A DNA stretch of 64,000 nt from Chitinophaga hostae (lineage in GTDB: Bacteria > Bacteroidota > Bacteroidia > Chitinophagales > Chitinophagaceae). The DNA lies in contig NZ_JAGTXB010000002.1 in assembly GCF_018224885.1 (NCBI RefSeq), positions 620,001-684,000 of the forward strand, written 5' to 3'. The notes under the pieces were generated by a model. The model ran no database searches, was not told the origin of the DNA, and saw only the letters and a list, made by a program, of their open reading frames with translations. The stretch's first letter is position 1, and each line of letters begins with the position of its first letter. Below, piece by piece: positions 18,717-28,261 of this stretch. The translations under genes were made by a program, and so were the position numbers.

Positions 18717-19661
18717 ATGGAAGCAAATGATCCGATCTATATAGCCGGTCATCGCGGGATGGTAGGCGGCGCCATAAAAAGACGACTGGAAACACTGGGC
18801 TATCAGCGTATCATTACGCGTAATTCCGGCAGTCTTGATCTGCGCAAACAGGAAGACGTAGAGGCGTTTTTCGCTGCCGAAAAGCCTGCCTATGTATTCC
18901 TGGCGGCAGCGAAGGTTGGTGGCATACATGCCAACAATACCTATCGCGCAGCGTTCCTGTACGATAACCTGATGATTGCTGCCAATGTAATACATGCCGC
19001 CTGGAAACATGGTGTCACCAAATTACAGTTCCTCGGCAGCTCCTGTATTTATCCCCGTATGGCGCCACAGCCTATCAAAGAAAGCTTTTTGCTTACGGGA
19101 CTGCTGGAACAAACGAATGAGCCCTACGCCATTGCAAAAATTGCCGGTATCAAATTATGTGAGGCTTACCGTGACCAGTATGGCTGCAACTTTATCAGCG
19201 TAATGCCGACCAATCTTTTTGGTATCGGCGATAACTACCATCCGGAAAATGCGCACGTGTTGCCGGCGTTGATCCGTCGTTTTCATGAAGCAAAAGTGAA
19301 TAATAGACCATCGGTAACGGTATGGGGAACGGGAACGCCTAAACGGGAATTCCTTTTTGCCGACGACCTGGCAGATGCCTGTGTATACCTGATGCTGCAT
19401 TACAACGACAGAGAACCGGTGAACATCGGCAAAGGAGAAGACTTAACGATCAGGCAGCTCGCGGAGTATATTAAAGAAGTGGTTTGCTATGAAGGTGAAT
19501 TATTATTCGATGCTACCAAACCTGACGGCACGCCCCGTAAACTGATGGATGTATCCAGGCTGCACCGGTTGGGATGGAAACATAGTATCAGCCTGAAAGA
19601 AGGGCTGGTAATGGCTTACAGGGACTTCCTGCAGCAGGATCAGTTCAAATTACAATCTTAA
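18717..19661 (+). CDS. fcl: GDP-L-fucose synthase
   Basis: 314 aa extended short-chain dehydrogenase. The Rossmann motif GHRGMVGGA (residues 11-19), the family signature FLGSSCIYP and the catalytic YAIAK are all present, and length is standard. It performs the 3,5-epimerisation and NADPH reduction of GDP-4-keto-6-deoxymannose to GDP-L-fucose, the last step after manC and gmd, both in this locus. Spacing to neighbours is 16 and 11 bases, consistent with one operon. Fucose is thus a predicted sugar of the exopolysaccharide. Confidence 0.95.
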   Translation: MEANDPIYIAGHRGMVGGAIKRRLETLGYQRIITRNSGSLDLRKQEDVEAFFAAEKPAYVFLAAAKVGGIHANNTYRAAFLYDNLMIAANVIHAAWKHGVTKLQFLGSSCIYPRMAPQPIKESFLLTGLLEQTNEPYAIAKIAGIKLCEAYRDQYGCNFISVMPTNLFGIGDNYHPENAHVLPALIRRFHEAKVNNRPSVTVWGTGTPKREFLFADDLADACVYLMLHYNDREPVNIGKGEDLTIRQLAEYIKEVVCYEGELLFDATKPDGTPRKLMDVSRLHRLGWKHSISLKEGLVMAYRDFLQQDQFKLQS

Positions 19662-19672
19662 ATACCAGTTGT

Positions 19673-21019
19673 ATGAAAGTAGTGATCGTAGGTACCGGGT
19701 ACGTTGGTTTAGTGACCGGCGCCTGTTTGGCAGAAGTTGGAACAGAAGTAGTGTGTGCAGATGTGGACGCAGCGAAGATTGCCCGCTTACAAAACGGCAT
19801 ACTGCCTATTTATGAACCAGGATTACAGGAAATAGTGATGCGTAACCAGCAGGGTGCACGCTTGTCTTTTACCACAGATCTGGCCGCTGCGCTACCAAAA
19901 GCAGAGGTAGTATTTATTGCGGTGGGTACGCCTCCCGGCGAAGATGGAAGCGCCGACCTGAAATATGTATTACAGGTAGCCAGCCAGATAGGACAGCTGA
20001 TGGATCATTACCTGGTAGTCGTTACCAAAAGTACAGTACCGGTGGGTACCGCCGCCCGCGTGAACCGGGCAATAAAGGAAAGTCTTGTTGCCAGGCGGCT
20101 GATCCTCGACTACGACGTAGCCTCCAACCCGGAGTTCCTGAAAGAAGGCGCTGCGGTAAACGATTTCCTGAAACCCGACCGTATAGTCGTTGGCGTGAAT
20201 ACCATGCGGGCCAGACAAACGCTGGAGCAGTTATACCGTCCCTTTTTGTTGAACGGACACCCGATTCTGTTTATGGATATCGCATCGGCAGAGATGACCA
20301 AGTACGCGGCCAATGCCATGCTGGCTACCAGGATATCTTATATGAATGATATCGCCAATTTATGCGGACTGGCAGGCGCTGATATCAACCAGGTAAGAAA
20401 AGGTATTGGCAGCGATCCGAGGATAGGTAAACATTTTCTTTATCCGGGTATCGGCTATGGAGGGTCCTGTTTCCCCAAAGATGTAAAGGCCCTGATACAA
20501 ACTGGCCGGGAATATGGTTATCAGCTGCGCATACTCGATGCGGTTGAAGCTGTGAATGAAGACCAGAAACGGCTGTTGTTTCAGAAAGTGCTGCGTCATT
20601 TCGATGGAGATATCAGGGATAAGAAGTTTGCGGTATGGGGACTGTCGTTCAAACCGAACACAGATGATATGAGAGAGGCCCCGTCGCTGGTGCTGATCAA
20701 CAGTCTGCTCAGCGCCGGCGCCATCGTAAGCGTATACGACCCGGTAGCCATGGAAGAGGCATTGAATTACCTTGGCAGCAATGTCACCTTTGCGGATAAC
20801 ATGTACAGCGCCGCGGAAGATGCAGCTGCGGTGCTGCTGGTAACAGAGTGGAATACATTCCGGATGCCGGACTGGGCACGCCTGCAGGGGCTGATGCAAT
20901 CGCCGCTGTTATTCGATGGCCGCAATATCTATGATGATGTGCAACTGGTTAAACAGGGCTTCACCTATTACGGTATCGGCAACGCTGCCGCTACCACGGT
21001 AAACGTGCTGGTGCAATAA
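19673..21019 (+). CDS. ugd: UDP-glucose 6-dehydrogenase
   Basis: 448 aa, typical length. N-terminal NAD-binding motif GTGYVGLVTGACLAEVG, central domain with KEGAAVNDF and the catalytic cysteine near residue 266 in GGSCFPKD, and a C-terminal UDP-binding domain (WGLSFKPNTDDMREAPS). It oxidises UDP-glucose twice with NAD to UDP-glucuronate, the probable source of acidic sugar in the polymer. No UDP-glucuronate epimerase or decarboxylase is nearby, so glucuronic acid itself is the likely product. It lies between the two fucose-pathway genes. Confidence 0.95.
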   Translation: MKVVIVGTGYVGLVTGACLAEVGTEVVCADVDAAKIARLQNGILPIYEPGLQEIVMRNQQGARLSFTTDLAAALPKAEVVFIAVGTPPGEDGSADLKYVLQVASQIGQLMDHYLVVVTKSTVPVGTAARVNRAIKESLVARRLILDYDVASNPEFLKEGAAVNDFLKPDRIVVGVNTMRARQTLEQLYRPFLLNGHPILFMDIASAEMTKYAANAMLATRISYMNDIANLCGLAGADINQVRKGIGSDPRIGKHFLYPGIGYGGSCFPKDVKALIQTGREYGYQLRILDAVEAVNEDQKRLLFQKVLRHFDGDIRDKKFAVWGLSFKPNTDDMREAPSLVLINSLLSAGAIVSVYDPVAMEEALNYLGSNVTFADNMYSAAEDAAAVLLVTEWNTFRMPDWARLQGLMQSPLLFDGRNIYDDVQLVKQGFTYYGIGNAAATTVNVLVQ

Positions 21020-21076
21020 GGACACTGTAAACACCGCTGTAATAATTAATTCTATCACCACTAAAATAACGATTGT

Positions 21077-22174
21077 ATGAAAGTAGCCCTGATAACAGGT
21101 ATCACCGGCCAGGATGGCGCCTACCTGGCAGAATTGCTGCTGGGAAAAGGATATATGGTGCATGGCGTAAAGCGTCGCGCCTCCCTGATCAATACAGAAC
21201 GTATTGATCATTTGTACCAGGATATGCACAGCGAAAATGTTCGCTTCCGTTTGCATTATGGTGATATGACCGATAGCACCAACCTGATCCGCATTATACA
21301 GGAAACACAACCCGACGAAATTTATAACCTGGCAGCCATGAGTCATGTAAGGGTCAGCTTTGATACGCCGGAATATACGGCCAATGCAGATGGGATTGGT
21401 ACCCTGCGTTTGCTGGAAGCGCTGCGTATCCTGAAAATGGAAAAGAAAACCCGGATTTACCAGGCCAGCACATCAGAGTTATATGGACTGGTGCAGGAAG
21501 TACCGCAACGGGAAACAACTCCCTTCTATCCACGCAGTCCTTATGCCGTAGCTAAGTTATATGCCTACTGGATCACCGTAAACTACCGCGAGGCTTATGG
21601 TATGTATGCCTGTAATGGTATCCTGTTTAACCATGAAAGCCCGCTGCGGGGAGAAACCTTTGTAACCCGAAAGATCACCAGGGGCGCAGCGGCGATTGCG
21701 CTGGGTTTACAGGATAAATTATACCTGGGTAACCTGGATGCACAACGCGACTGGGGACATGCGAAGGATTACGTGGAGGCGATGTGGCGTATCCTGCAAC
21801 AGGAGCAGCCGGACGACTATGTGATTGCCACCGGTATTACTACTACGGTTCGCGAATTTGTGCGCATGGCCTTTGCGGAACTGGGTATCACCATCACCTT
21901 CCAGGGAAGTGGCGTGGAAGAAACGGGTGTCGTTACTGCCTGTACAAACGAAGTATATGCGCTGCCGTTAGGAAAGGAAATTGTGGCCATCGATCCGCGC
22001 TATTTCCGCCCTACCGAAGTGGAGCTGCTCATTGGCGACCCCACAAAATCCAAAACGGTATTGGGCTGGGAGCCCGCCTATGACCTGGCGGCGCTGGTAA
22101 AGGAGATGATGGCGGCCGATGTGGAATTATTTGCAAAGAAAGAAGTCACTCAACTGGAACACTTAATCGGATAA
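21077..22174 (+). CDS. gmd: GDP-mannose 4,6-dehydratase
   Basis: 365 aa extended [15 protein letters not shown] at the N-terminus is the diagnostic nucleotide-binding motif; [17 protein letters not shown], the catalytic YAVAK, and the [18 protein letters not shown] signature match Gmd. It converts GDP-mannose to GDP-4-keto-6-deoxymannose in the cytosol, the substrate of Fcl encoded two genes upstream. A 57-bp gap precedes it, slightly larger than elsewhere in the operon; no terminator is seen there. Confidence 0.95.
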   Translation: MKVALITGITGQDGAYLAELLLGKGYMVHGVKRRASLINTERIDHLYQDMHSENVRFRLHYGDMTDSTNLIRIIQETQPDEIYNLAAMSHVRVSFDTPEYTANADGIGTLRLLEALRILKMEKKTRIYQASTSELYGLVQEVPQRETTPFYPRSPYAVAKLYAYWITVNYREAYGMYACNGILFNHESPLRGETFVTRKITRGAAAIALGLQDKLYLGNLDAQRDWGHAKDYVEAMWRILQQEQPDDYVIATGITTTVREFVRMAFAELGITITFQGSGVEETGVVTACTNEVYALPLGKEIVAIDPRYFRPTEVELLIGDPTKSKTVLGWEPAYDLAALVKEMMAADVELFAKKEVTQLEHLIG

Positions 22175-22184
22175 ATCAACGGTC

Positions 22185-23738
22185 ATGCAGGTAGCTAACA
22201 GGGTGATACTGAATACAGGCGCACTTTACGGACGGATGCTCATCACCGTTTTTATTTCCTTGTACGCCACCCGGCTGGTGCTGAACCTGCTGGGAGCAGC
22301 TGATTACGGGTTGTTTAACCTGATCAGCGGAGTGATTGCCATGTTATCATTTCTGAACATTGCGATGACGATCAGCACACAACGGTATATGTCTTTTCAC
22401 CTCGGTACTAAAAACAGTCATAAACTGAGAATGGTTTTTAACGCCAGCGTGTTGCTGCATTTTATACTCGGTATGACGATGGTATTGCTGTTTGAAGTAG
22501 CGGGCAGCTACCTGTTTGATCATGTACTGAATTACCCGGCAGAACGTACGATGGCGGCAAAGCTCATCTTCCAGTTTATGGTGGTCAGCGCTTTTTTTAC
22601 CATCATTTCGGTACCCTATGACGCTACATTGATTGCACAGGAAAACATGGTAATGGTAGCGGTACTGGGAGTGGTGGAATCCCTGGGGAAGTTACTGATC
22701 GCCATTGCCCTGCAATACACCCGCTATGATAAGCTGATCGTATATGGTGGTTTGATGGCATTGCTGACAGTACTGTTACTCCTGTTTAAACAGGTGTATT
22801 GCGCCATGAAGTATGATGAAAGCAGGATCAGGATACGGCGGTACTTCGACCGCCATTTACTGAAAGAGATGTTTGCTTACGCCGGATGGAACATGTTTGG
22901 CGCAGGCAGCGTAGTGGCCCGTAATCAGGGACTGGGGCTGTTGCTTAATATATTCTTTGGTACCATCGTCAATGCCGCCTATGGTATTGCCAACCAGGTA
23001 AATGCACAATTAAGCTATTTCTCTGTCACCATGCTGAGAGCCTTAAACCCCCAGATCATAAAAAGTGAAGGCAGCGGCGATCGGCCACGGATGCTGCGAC
23101 TGGCCATGATTGCCAGCAAGTTCTCTTTTTACCTCCTGGCTTTTTTTGCCATCCCCATGATGATAGAAATGCCTTTCGTATTGCAATGCTGGCTGAAACA
23201 GGTACCGGATTATACGGTGATGATGTGCCGCCTGGTTGTTATCGCTACACTCATCAACCAGCTGTCGGCCGGGATACAGGTGGCGGTACAGTCGGTTGGG
23301 AAGATCAGGAAATACCAGGTAGTAGTAAGCACCATGGTGCTGCTGAACCTGCCCATGGCCTGGCTGTTGCTGAAAGCAGGCTATCCTTCTTCTTCGGTGT
23401 TAGTGAGCGCCATCGGGATAGAAGTGGTGAGCGGACTGTATCGTATGGTCGCCGCAAAAAAAATTACAGGGTTATCGCCACCGGTGTTTACCAGGCAGGT
23501 GATCATCCGGGCAATAACACCGGCGTTGTTATCCGCCGTGCTGGCAGGGATACCGCAGCTATTGATGCCGCAAGGTTTTGCACGGCTCGGTATTACGATG
23601 CTGGTGAGCGCCATATCGATGATCATATGGGTACGGCTGATCGGCCTGACACCAGATGAAGCAACAAAAATGGAGCAATTATTCAGCCGGGTATTTTCAA
23701 AACTTCAGGCAAGACTGGTAGTATTAAAAGCGAACTAA
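22185..23738 (+). CDS. Wzx-like polysaccharide flippase
   Basis: 517 aa, polytopic, with about 12-14 predicted membrane helices and an N-terminus (ILNTGALYGRMLITVFISLYATRLVLNLLG) typical of the MATE-like polysaccharide transporter superfamily in Bacteroidota. It is expected to flip the undecaprenyl-linked repeat unit across the inner membrane before polymerisation. Context supports this: it is the only flippase candidate in the locus and lies just before glycosyltransferases and the putative polymerase. Motif conservation is low in this family, so assignment rests on topology and location. Confidence 0.88.
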   Translation: MQVANRVILNTGALYGRMLITVFISLYATRLVLNLLGAADYGLFNLISGVIAMLSFLNIAMTISTQRYMSFHLGTKNSHKLRMVFNASVLLHFILGMTMVLLFEVAGSYLFDHVLNYPAERTMAAKLIFQFMVVSAFFTIISVPYDATLIAQENMVMVAVLGVVESLGKLLIAIALQYTRYDKLIVYGGLMALLTVLLLLFKQVYCAMKYDESRIRIRRYFDRHLLKEMFAYAGWNMFGAGSVVARNQGLGLLLNIFFGTIVNAAYGIANQVNAQLSYFSVTMLRALNPQIIKSEGSGDRPRMLRLAMIASKFSFYLLAFFAIPMMIEMPFVLQCWLKQVPDYTVMMCRLVVIATLINQLSAGIQVAVQSVGKIRKYQVVVSTMVLLNLPMAWLLLKAGYPSSSVLVSAIGIEVVSGLYRMVAAKKITGLSPPVFTRQVIIRAITPALLSAVLAGIPQLLMPQGFARLGITMLVSAISMIIWVRLIGLTPDEATKMEQLFSRVFSKLQARLVVLKAN

Positions 23739-23743
23739 CGTAT

Positions 23744-24907
23744 ATGTATATACTCTTTTTTACAGACATTTCGCCTTTTCCGCAAAACGGCGGAGAAAGG
23801 ATCAGGAGTTATTACCTGATCAAAGCCTTGTCGCAACTGGGATATGAGGTAATTGCCGTTGTCCGGAATGTGGAAAAGGTAGACCTGCAGCCTTATTATC
23901 TCCCCAATGTTACTTTTTATACCTATGAAGCAAAAGATTTTGACCTGCTTACCCGCATTACCGGCAAACAATATTTCCAGCGCTCCCGGGCTATACTGGA
24001 TATATTCCGGGAAATATGCCGCGAATACCCGGTAGCGGCGGCTATCCTTGATTACGGCTATGTAGGTCATTATATTTCTTTTTTCAGCAGCAGGAATATC
24101 CCGGTGATACTGGGTACGCACAATGCGCAACCGATGATCACCTGGCAGCTGCCTTCGGGTAGCCTGCTGGACAGGCTGCGCAAGCTGCAGTTGTTCAGTA
24201 TGGAGAAATTACATGAGCGGCTGTACTTTAAAAAAGCTGCAGCGGTACTCGTGGTAAGTGAGGATGATCATGCGTATCATACCCGGTTCCTGCCAAAGCA
24301 GAAAGTGTTTACGGTGCCCAATTTCCTTGATCAGAAAGATTATCACCTGTTTGGGAAAAAGCAGCAAAGGGTATTGGTGATGACGGCTAACTTCGGCGTA
24401 TATATGAATTTCGCCGGCCTGAAATGGTTTGTTGAAAATGTATGGGATGAAGAGCTTTCCCAAAAATATGATCTGTGGCTGGTAGGCAGGGGATCAAAAG
24501 AAGCGTTGAAAAGTATCACGGGCAAGGAAGAGTACCGGAATATTGTAGCCTTTGGTAAAGTAGATGATGTGAAATGGTATATCTCTGTGGCTACGGCGGT
24601 GATTATTCCGTTGGTGCATGGGAGCGGTACCCGCTTGAAGTGCCTCGAAGCGATGGCGCTGAGAACGCCGGTTATCAGCACTGCCAAGGGAGTAGAAGGC
24701 GTAAAAAGTAAACATTTTATAGTGGCTGATCAACCGGCTGCGTTTAAAGCATCGTTGCTCAATTTTGACAGCGATACCGATAAAGGCGCCCTGTTGCAGG
24801 AAGATTTTCAGCAGGAGTACAGCCTCGAAGTAAACAGGCTGCGTTTGCAGCAGATTGTTAACTACGCCGTGCGCGGTAAAAGGTCATCCCATGCTCAACC
24901 GGCTTAA
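23744..24907 (+). CDS. Glycosyltransferase, GT4-like
   Basis: 387 aa with the GT-B pattern: N-terminal glycine-rich acceptor loop (ISPFPQNGGERIRSYYLIKAL), a middle hinge, and a C-terminal donor domain with the E-x7-E-like motif at GSGTRLKCLEAMALRTPVIST. No signal or membrane segment, so a peripheral cytosolic enzyme assembling the repeat unit. Donor and acceptor cannot be inferred. Its last 17 bases overlap the start of the putative polymerase gene, suggesting coupled translation. Confidence 0.88.
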   Translation: MYILFFTDISPFPQNGGERIRSYYLIKALSQLGYEVIAVVRNVEKVDLQPYYLPNVTFYTYEAKDFDLLTRITGKQYFQRSRAILDIFREICREYPVAAAILDYGYVGHYISFFSSRNIPVILGTHNAQPMITWQLPSGSLLDRLRKLQLFSMEKLHERLYFKKAAAVLVVSEDDHAYHTRFLPKQKVFTVPNFLDQKDYHLFGKKQQRVLVMTANFGVYMNFAGLKWFVENVWDEELSQKYDLWLVGRGSKEALKSITGKEEYRNIVAFGKVDDVKWYISVATAVIIPLVHGSGTRLKCLEAMALRTPVISTAKGVEGVKSKHFIVADQPAAFKASLLNFDSDTDKGALLQEDFQQEYSLEVNRLRLQQIVNYAVRGKRSSHAQPA

Positions 24908-26156
24908 AATAGCGTTATATACCCTGCTTAGCGGCGTGAATGTGGCGCTGGTCGGACAGCTGAAGCTGAATGAGATCATGGTGCTGTTGTTTGCACCGTT
25001 TGTATTTGATATCCGTGATTTCAAGGCCTTTCCTTTGTTCAGAAAAATTATTGTTGCACTGGTAGCACTGTTTATTTTCCAGGCAGTCACCGATCTGTTT
25101 GTCGTAAATAGTTCTTCTGAAAATTTTATGCGCGGGTGGGCGGCGATCATTATGTCCATTCTTTCCTTTATTTTTTTGTTTAAAACATTGAGAGATGATA
25201 AAATTATTTTCTTCTTTCTGTGTATGACCCTGCTGAAAAATATTATCTGGACAGATGACAATGCGGACACGGATATGTCGTATTTCAAGTTTAAAATGGT
25301 ACCCATATTGTCTTACGGCGTTTATGTCCTGTCCTTTTTATTATACCGGAAAGGCCAGTGGAAGGCTGTGCTGGCGCTGTTGCTGGCGTATAGTCTTTTA
25401 TGTTTTGCACGGGATTCACGATCTACGGGGATGGTATTTTTCCTGGGTGCTATTATCATCTATTGTTTCAACAGCGGCATGTACCTCACGCGCGACCGGC
25501 TCCTGGTATTTGGCATAGCGGGATTGTTATTGTTTCAGTTTGCTTATGTATGTTATGTCAACGCCGTATTGAATCATGAGATAGGAGGAGAGCATGCTTC
25601 GGAACAGATAGATCGTTTGGATAATCCATACAATCCATTGGAGTTGCTGATGACAGGCAGAGGCGAAACCTTTGCCGCACTGGCAGCTATTAGCGATGCA
25701 CCGTTGTTTGGCCACGGCTCCTGGGCTAAAGACGATAACCTGAAATATTACCGTATCCTGTTGTTGTATCAGAATGAGGAGATGAATGAGCAACTGGCTG
25801 CTTCAACGGAGCACCTGATTCCCAGTCATTCCATCCTGCTGGGAGCATGGGTAAACTGCGGATTAGGCGGGTTTGCAGCCGTATTGCTCGTCTTTATTTT
25901 GCTGTTGAGAATGGGTTTTTACCTGGTTCGCCATGCCGCAGATACGGCCTTGTACCCGGTGTTGGTACTGATGACGATAGGAGTGATCTGGACCTTTCTT
26001 TTTTCACCGATACAGCAGCTGCGGTTTAACATACCTGCGATTGGTGCTATCCTGCTGAGAGCATATTATGAATGCGTGGAAGAAACAAATGAGGCGGTGG
26101 TTGAAGCGGATATAAACGAAACAACGGTTTTAATTTCTCCCGGAGGGAAAATATAA
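24891..26156 (+). CDS. Putative O-antigen/EPS polymerase (Wzy-like)
   Basis: 421 aa from ATG 24891; the frame opens earlier with a TTG at 24855 but MLNRLKIALYTLLSG is the natural start and overlaps the preceding gene by 17 bases. About ten hydrophobic helices and one large loop (around residues 215-310, containing LMTGRGETFAALAAISDAPLFGHGSW) resemble Wzy/WaaL-family proteins, in which this periplasmic loop is catalytic. It would join repeat units on the outer face of the inner membrane. Sequence conservation in this class is very weak, so the call rests on topology, the G-R-x-E loop pattern and position in the locus. Confidence 0.8.
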   Translation: MLNRLKIALYTLLSGVNVALVGQLKLNEIMVLLFAPFVFDIRDFKAFPLFRKIIVALVALFIFQAVTDLFVVNSSSENFMRGWAAIIMSILSFIFLFKTLRDDKIIFFFLCMTLLKNIIWTDDNADTDMSYFKFKMVPILSYGVYVLSFLLYRKGQWKAVLALLLAYSLLCFARDSRSTGMVFFLGAIIIYCFNSGMYLTRDRLLVFGIAGLLLFQFAYVCYVNAVLNHEIGGEHASEQIDRLDNPYNPLELLMTGRGETFAALAAISDAPLFGHGSWAKDDNLKYYRILLLYQNEEMNEQLAASTEHLIPSHSILLGAWVNCGLGGFAAVLLVFILLLRMGFYLVRHAADTALYPVLVLMTIGVIWTFLFSPIQQLRFNIPAIGAILLRAYYECVEETNEAVVEADINETTVLISPGGKI

Positions 26157-26175
26157 AAGGATAAAAATAACAGCT

Positions 26176-27321
26176 ATGAAAATATGCTTCATTACACTCG
26201 GTAACATACAATTCATTGCCACTATGAAACGCGCTATCGGCATGGCGGATCCTTTGCTGTCGCTTGGTTGGGAGGTAGTTATTATTGCACAGGATAGCAG
26301 TGAAAACAGGAAGCGTATAGCCATGGAATGTAGTGAGGCAGTACAGGTGCATTACTACCCGGAGGGCACGGCGGCAGAAGAAGTACGTGCTAAAACGGCG
26401 TTGGTAAACGAGATAGCGCCGGATTATATTTTGTTCTGCTCTTTTAGTTTCCGTAACAGGATCTTAAAAAATAAGTTGAAGCTGAAACCCACGATCATTA
26501 TTGAACACTCAGAATTGCCATCCGGTATTCCAGATAACAGGGGCCTGCGCAGGTATGCTATGCTGGCCCTGGAATACTGGTCGGTATTGTATGCCGACGG
26601 ATTGTTATGCGCGAGTAAGTATCTCTGTAAGACATATACAAAAAGGGCAGCACAATTATTCCGGAAACAGTTACCGGTGCTTTACTCACCTTACGCATTT
26701 AATAACGAAGTGGTAGCGTCACCGCGTGTCCGCTACGATGAATTAAAGGAAATGTATGCCGGTAAAACACTGCTCATCTATATGGGTACGCTTACCCGCA
26801 ACTATGGTTTGTTTACCATGTTGCAGGCGATGGAGATGATCAGCAGGGAACGTTCGGATGTAAACCTGCTATTGCTGGGCCAGGGGCGTCACCAGGAAGA
26901 GGCAAAGGCTTTTGTGAAAGAGAAAGGGTTGTCGCTGCAGGTGCAATTCCTGGGTTATACACCCGAAGAAGAATTGAGTTCTTACTTTGCTGCAGCCGAT
27001 GCTTTTATATCTCCCCTGAATGATACCGTGCAGGATTGGGCGCGTTGCCCCAGTAAAATATACATGTACATCCCTTTTAATAAGCCGGTGTTTACGTGTA
27101 AGATCGGCGAGCCGCTGGAGATATTTGGGAAGGACGGATACTACTTTGATAACCATGCGCCGGTATCGCTGGCTGCGCTGATCAGCCAGCTGGCATCGGG
27201 TAAACTGAAACCGGCAACGGTTAACAGCGCGGCGCATAACTGGGGAAGGCGGGCCATTGATTTCACAGACTGGATCAACAGTAACTACGCCGGTAAAGTT
27301 TTACGTATTGCTAACCTGTAA
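26176..27321 (+). CDS. Glycosyltransferase, GT4-like
   Basis: 381 aa GT-B enzyme. The N-terminal half begins MKICFITLGNIQFIATMKRA with an acceptor-type loop; the C-terminal half has LIYMGTLTRNYGLFTMLQAM and LLLLGQGRHQEEAKAF, typical of donor-binding GT4 domains. The usual E-x7-E is degenerate; SKIYMYIPFNKPVFTCKIGEPLEIF occupies its place. Cytosolic or membrane-associated. It probably adds one sugar of the repeat unit; specificity unknown. Located between the polymerase and pyruvyltransferase genes, 11 bases before the latter. Confidence 0.86.
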   Translation: MKICFITLGNIQFIATMKRAIGMADPLLSLGWEVVIIAQDSSENRKRIAMECSEAVQVHYYPEGTAAEEVRAKTALVNEIAPDYILFCSFSFRNRILKNKLKLKPTIIIEHSELPSGIPDNRGLRRYAMLALEYWSVLYADGLLCASKYLCKTYTKRAAQLFRKQLPVLYSPYAFNNEVVASPRVRYDELKEMYAGKTLLIYMGTLTRNYGLFTMLQAMEMISRERSDVNLLLLGQGRHQEEAKAFVKEKGLSLQVQFLGYTPEEELSSYFAAADAFISPLNDTVQDWARCPSKIYMYIPFNKPVFTCKIGEPLEIFGKDGYYFDNHAPVSLAALISQLASGKLKPATVNSAAHNWGRRAIDFTDWINSNYAGKVLRIANL

Positions 27322-27332
27322 ATAAGTGCAAC

Positions 27333-28259
27333 GTGAATTATGTTTATTATAAGGATCCGAAGGGGAATTTTGGTGATGACCTGAACGGATGGTTATGGCC
27401 GGAATTATTTGGAGAAGGGAAGGATACTGATCCGGATGTGTTACTGGGAATAGGGTCCATCCTGTTTGAAGGTTCACCGCTGTTCCGCGATTTGACAGCA
27501 CAACGTAAGATCGTATTTGGTACCGGCGTGCGGCCAGTGCATAAAACATTTCATCTGGACAGTAACTGGGATATCCGTTTCCTGCGGGGACCCCTGTCGG
27601 CCTATGCTTTCAATAACCAGTTCCCTTATATCGCCGATGCAGCTTATGCGATCCGTCAGCTGCCTGAGTTTGGGAAACTGCTGCAGACACCCAAAAAACA
27701 CAAGGTAAGTGTGATCCCCTATTTTAAATCGGTACCTTTTTTTGATTGGGAGAGTATCTGTTACCGATTAGGCTTTAACTATATTTCTCCCCGATCCGAA
27801 AAAGGCGTGGAGCATACCTTACAGGAAATTGCGGCGTCACAGTTTGTGATTGCGGAAGCGATGCATGGCGCCATCCTGGCCGATGCACTGAGGGTACCCT
27901 GGCACCGGTTTGTGTTGTCTACCCCGCATACGGAAGGTAGCGGCGTATCGGAGTTTAAATGGATGGACTGGCAGGCCGCCATTCATCTTTATAATATCAA
28001 CGCCACGCCGGTGAAGCTATATCGTAAGTCCTTCCTTCATCAAAAAATAAAATCGCTTTCCGGTAATCGTATCAGCGCAGAATTCCTCGCTCCGGACAGG
28101 GTGAAAACAGAGTTGCTGAAAACGTTACAGGGCATAACAGAATTTTATTTGTCGGAAGAAGACGTGGTCAGGCGTATTGATAACAAAATCCATGACCAGA
28201 TATTTTTGTTACAAAGAGAGCAGTGTATAGATACTTCCTCACTTATTACAACACATTAG
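27333..28259 (+). CDS. Polysaccharide pyruvyl transferase family protein
   Basis: 308 aa from a GTG start at 27333; no in-frame ATG lies near. The fold resembles PF04230 (ExoV/WcaK/CsaB): N-terminal GNFGDDLN, LGIGSIL, a central VFGTGVRPV, FLRGPLSA, and the late motif AEAMHGAILADALRVPW. Such enzymes transfer a pyruvate ketal from phosphoenolpyruvate onto a sugar of the repeat unit, adding negative charge. Together with ugd it predicts an acidic polymer, similar in concept to colanic acid or succinoglycan. The stop overlaps a propeller-gene alternative start, but the true start of that gene lies just downstream. Confidence 0.9.
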   Translation: MNYVYYKDPKGNFGDDLNGWLWPELFGEGKDTDPDVLLGIGSILFEGSPLFRDLTAQRKIVFGTGVRPVHKTFHLDSNWDIRFLRGPLSAYAFNNQFPYIADAAYAIRQLPEFGKLLQTPKKHKVSVIPYFKSVPFFDWESICYRLGFNYISPRSEKGVEHTLQEIAASQFVIAEAMHGAILADALRVPWHRFVLSTPHTEGSGVSEFKWMDWQAAIHLYNINATPVKLYRKSFLHQKIKSLSGNRISAEFLAPDRVKTELLKTLQGITEFYLSEEDVVRRIDNKIHDQIFLLQREQCIDTSSLITTH

Positions 28260-28261
28260 TT

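Noticed and set aside
28223..28261. Upstream start for the propeller protein
   Set aside because: It overlaps the pyruvyltransferase gene by 37 bases and adds residues unlike the family; ATG 28262 follows its stop directly.
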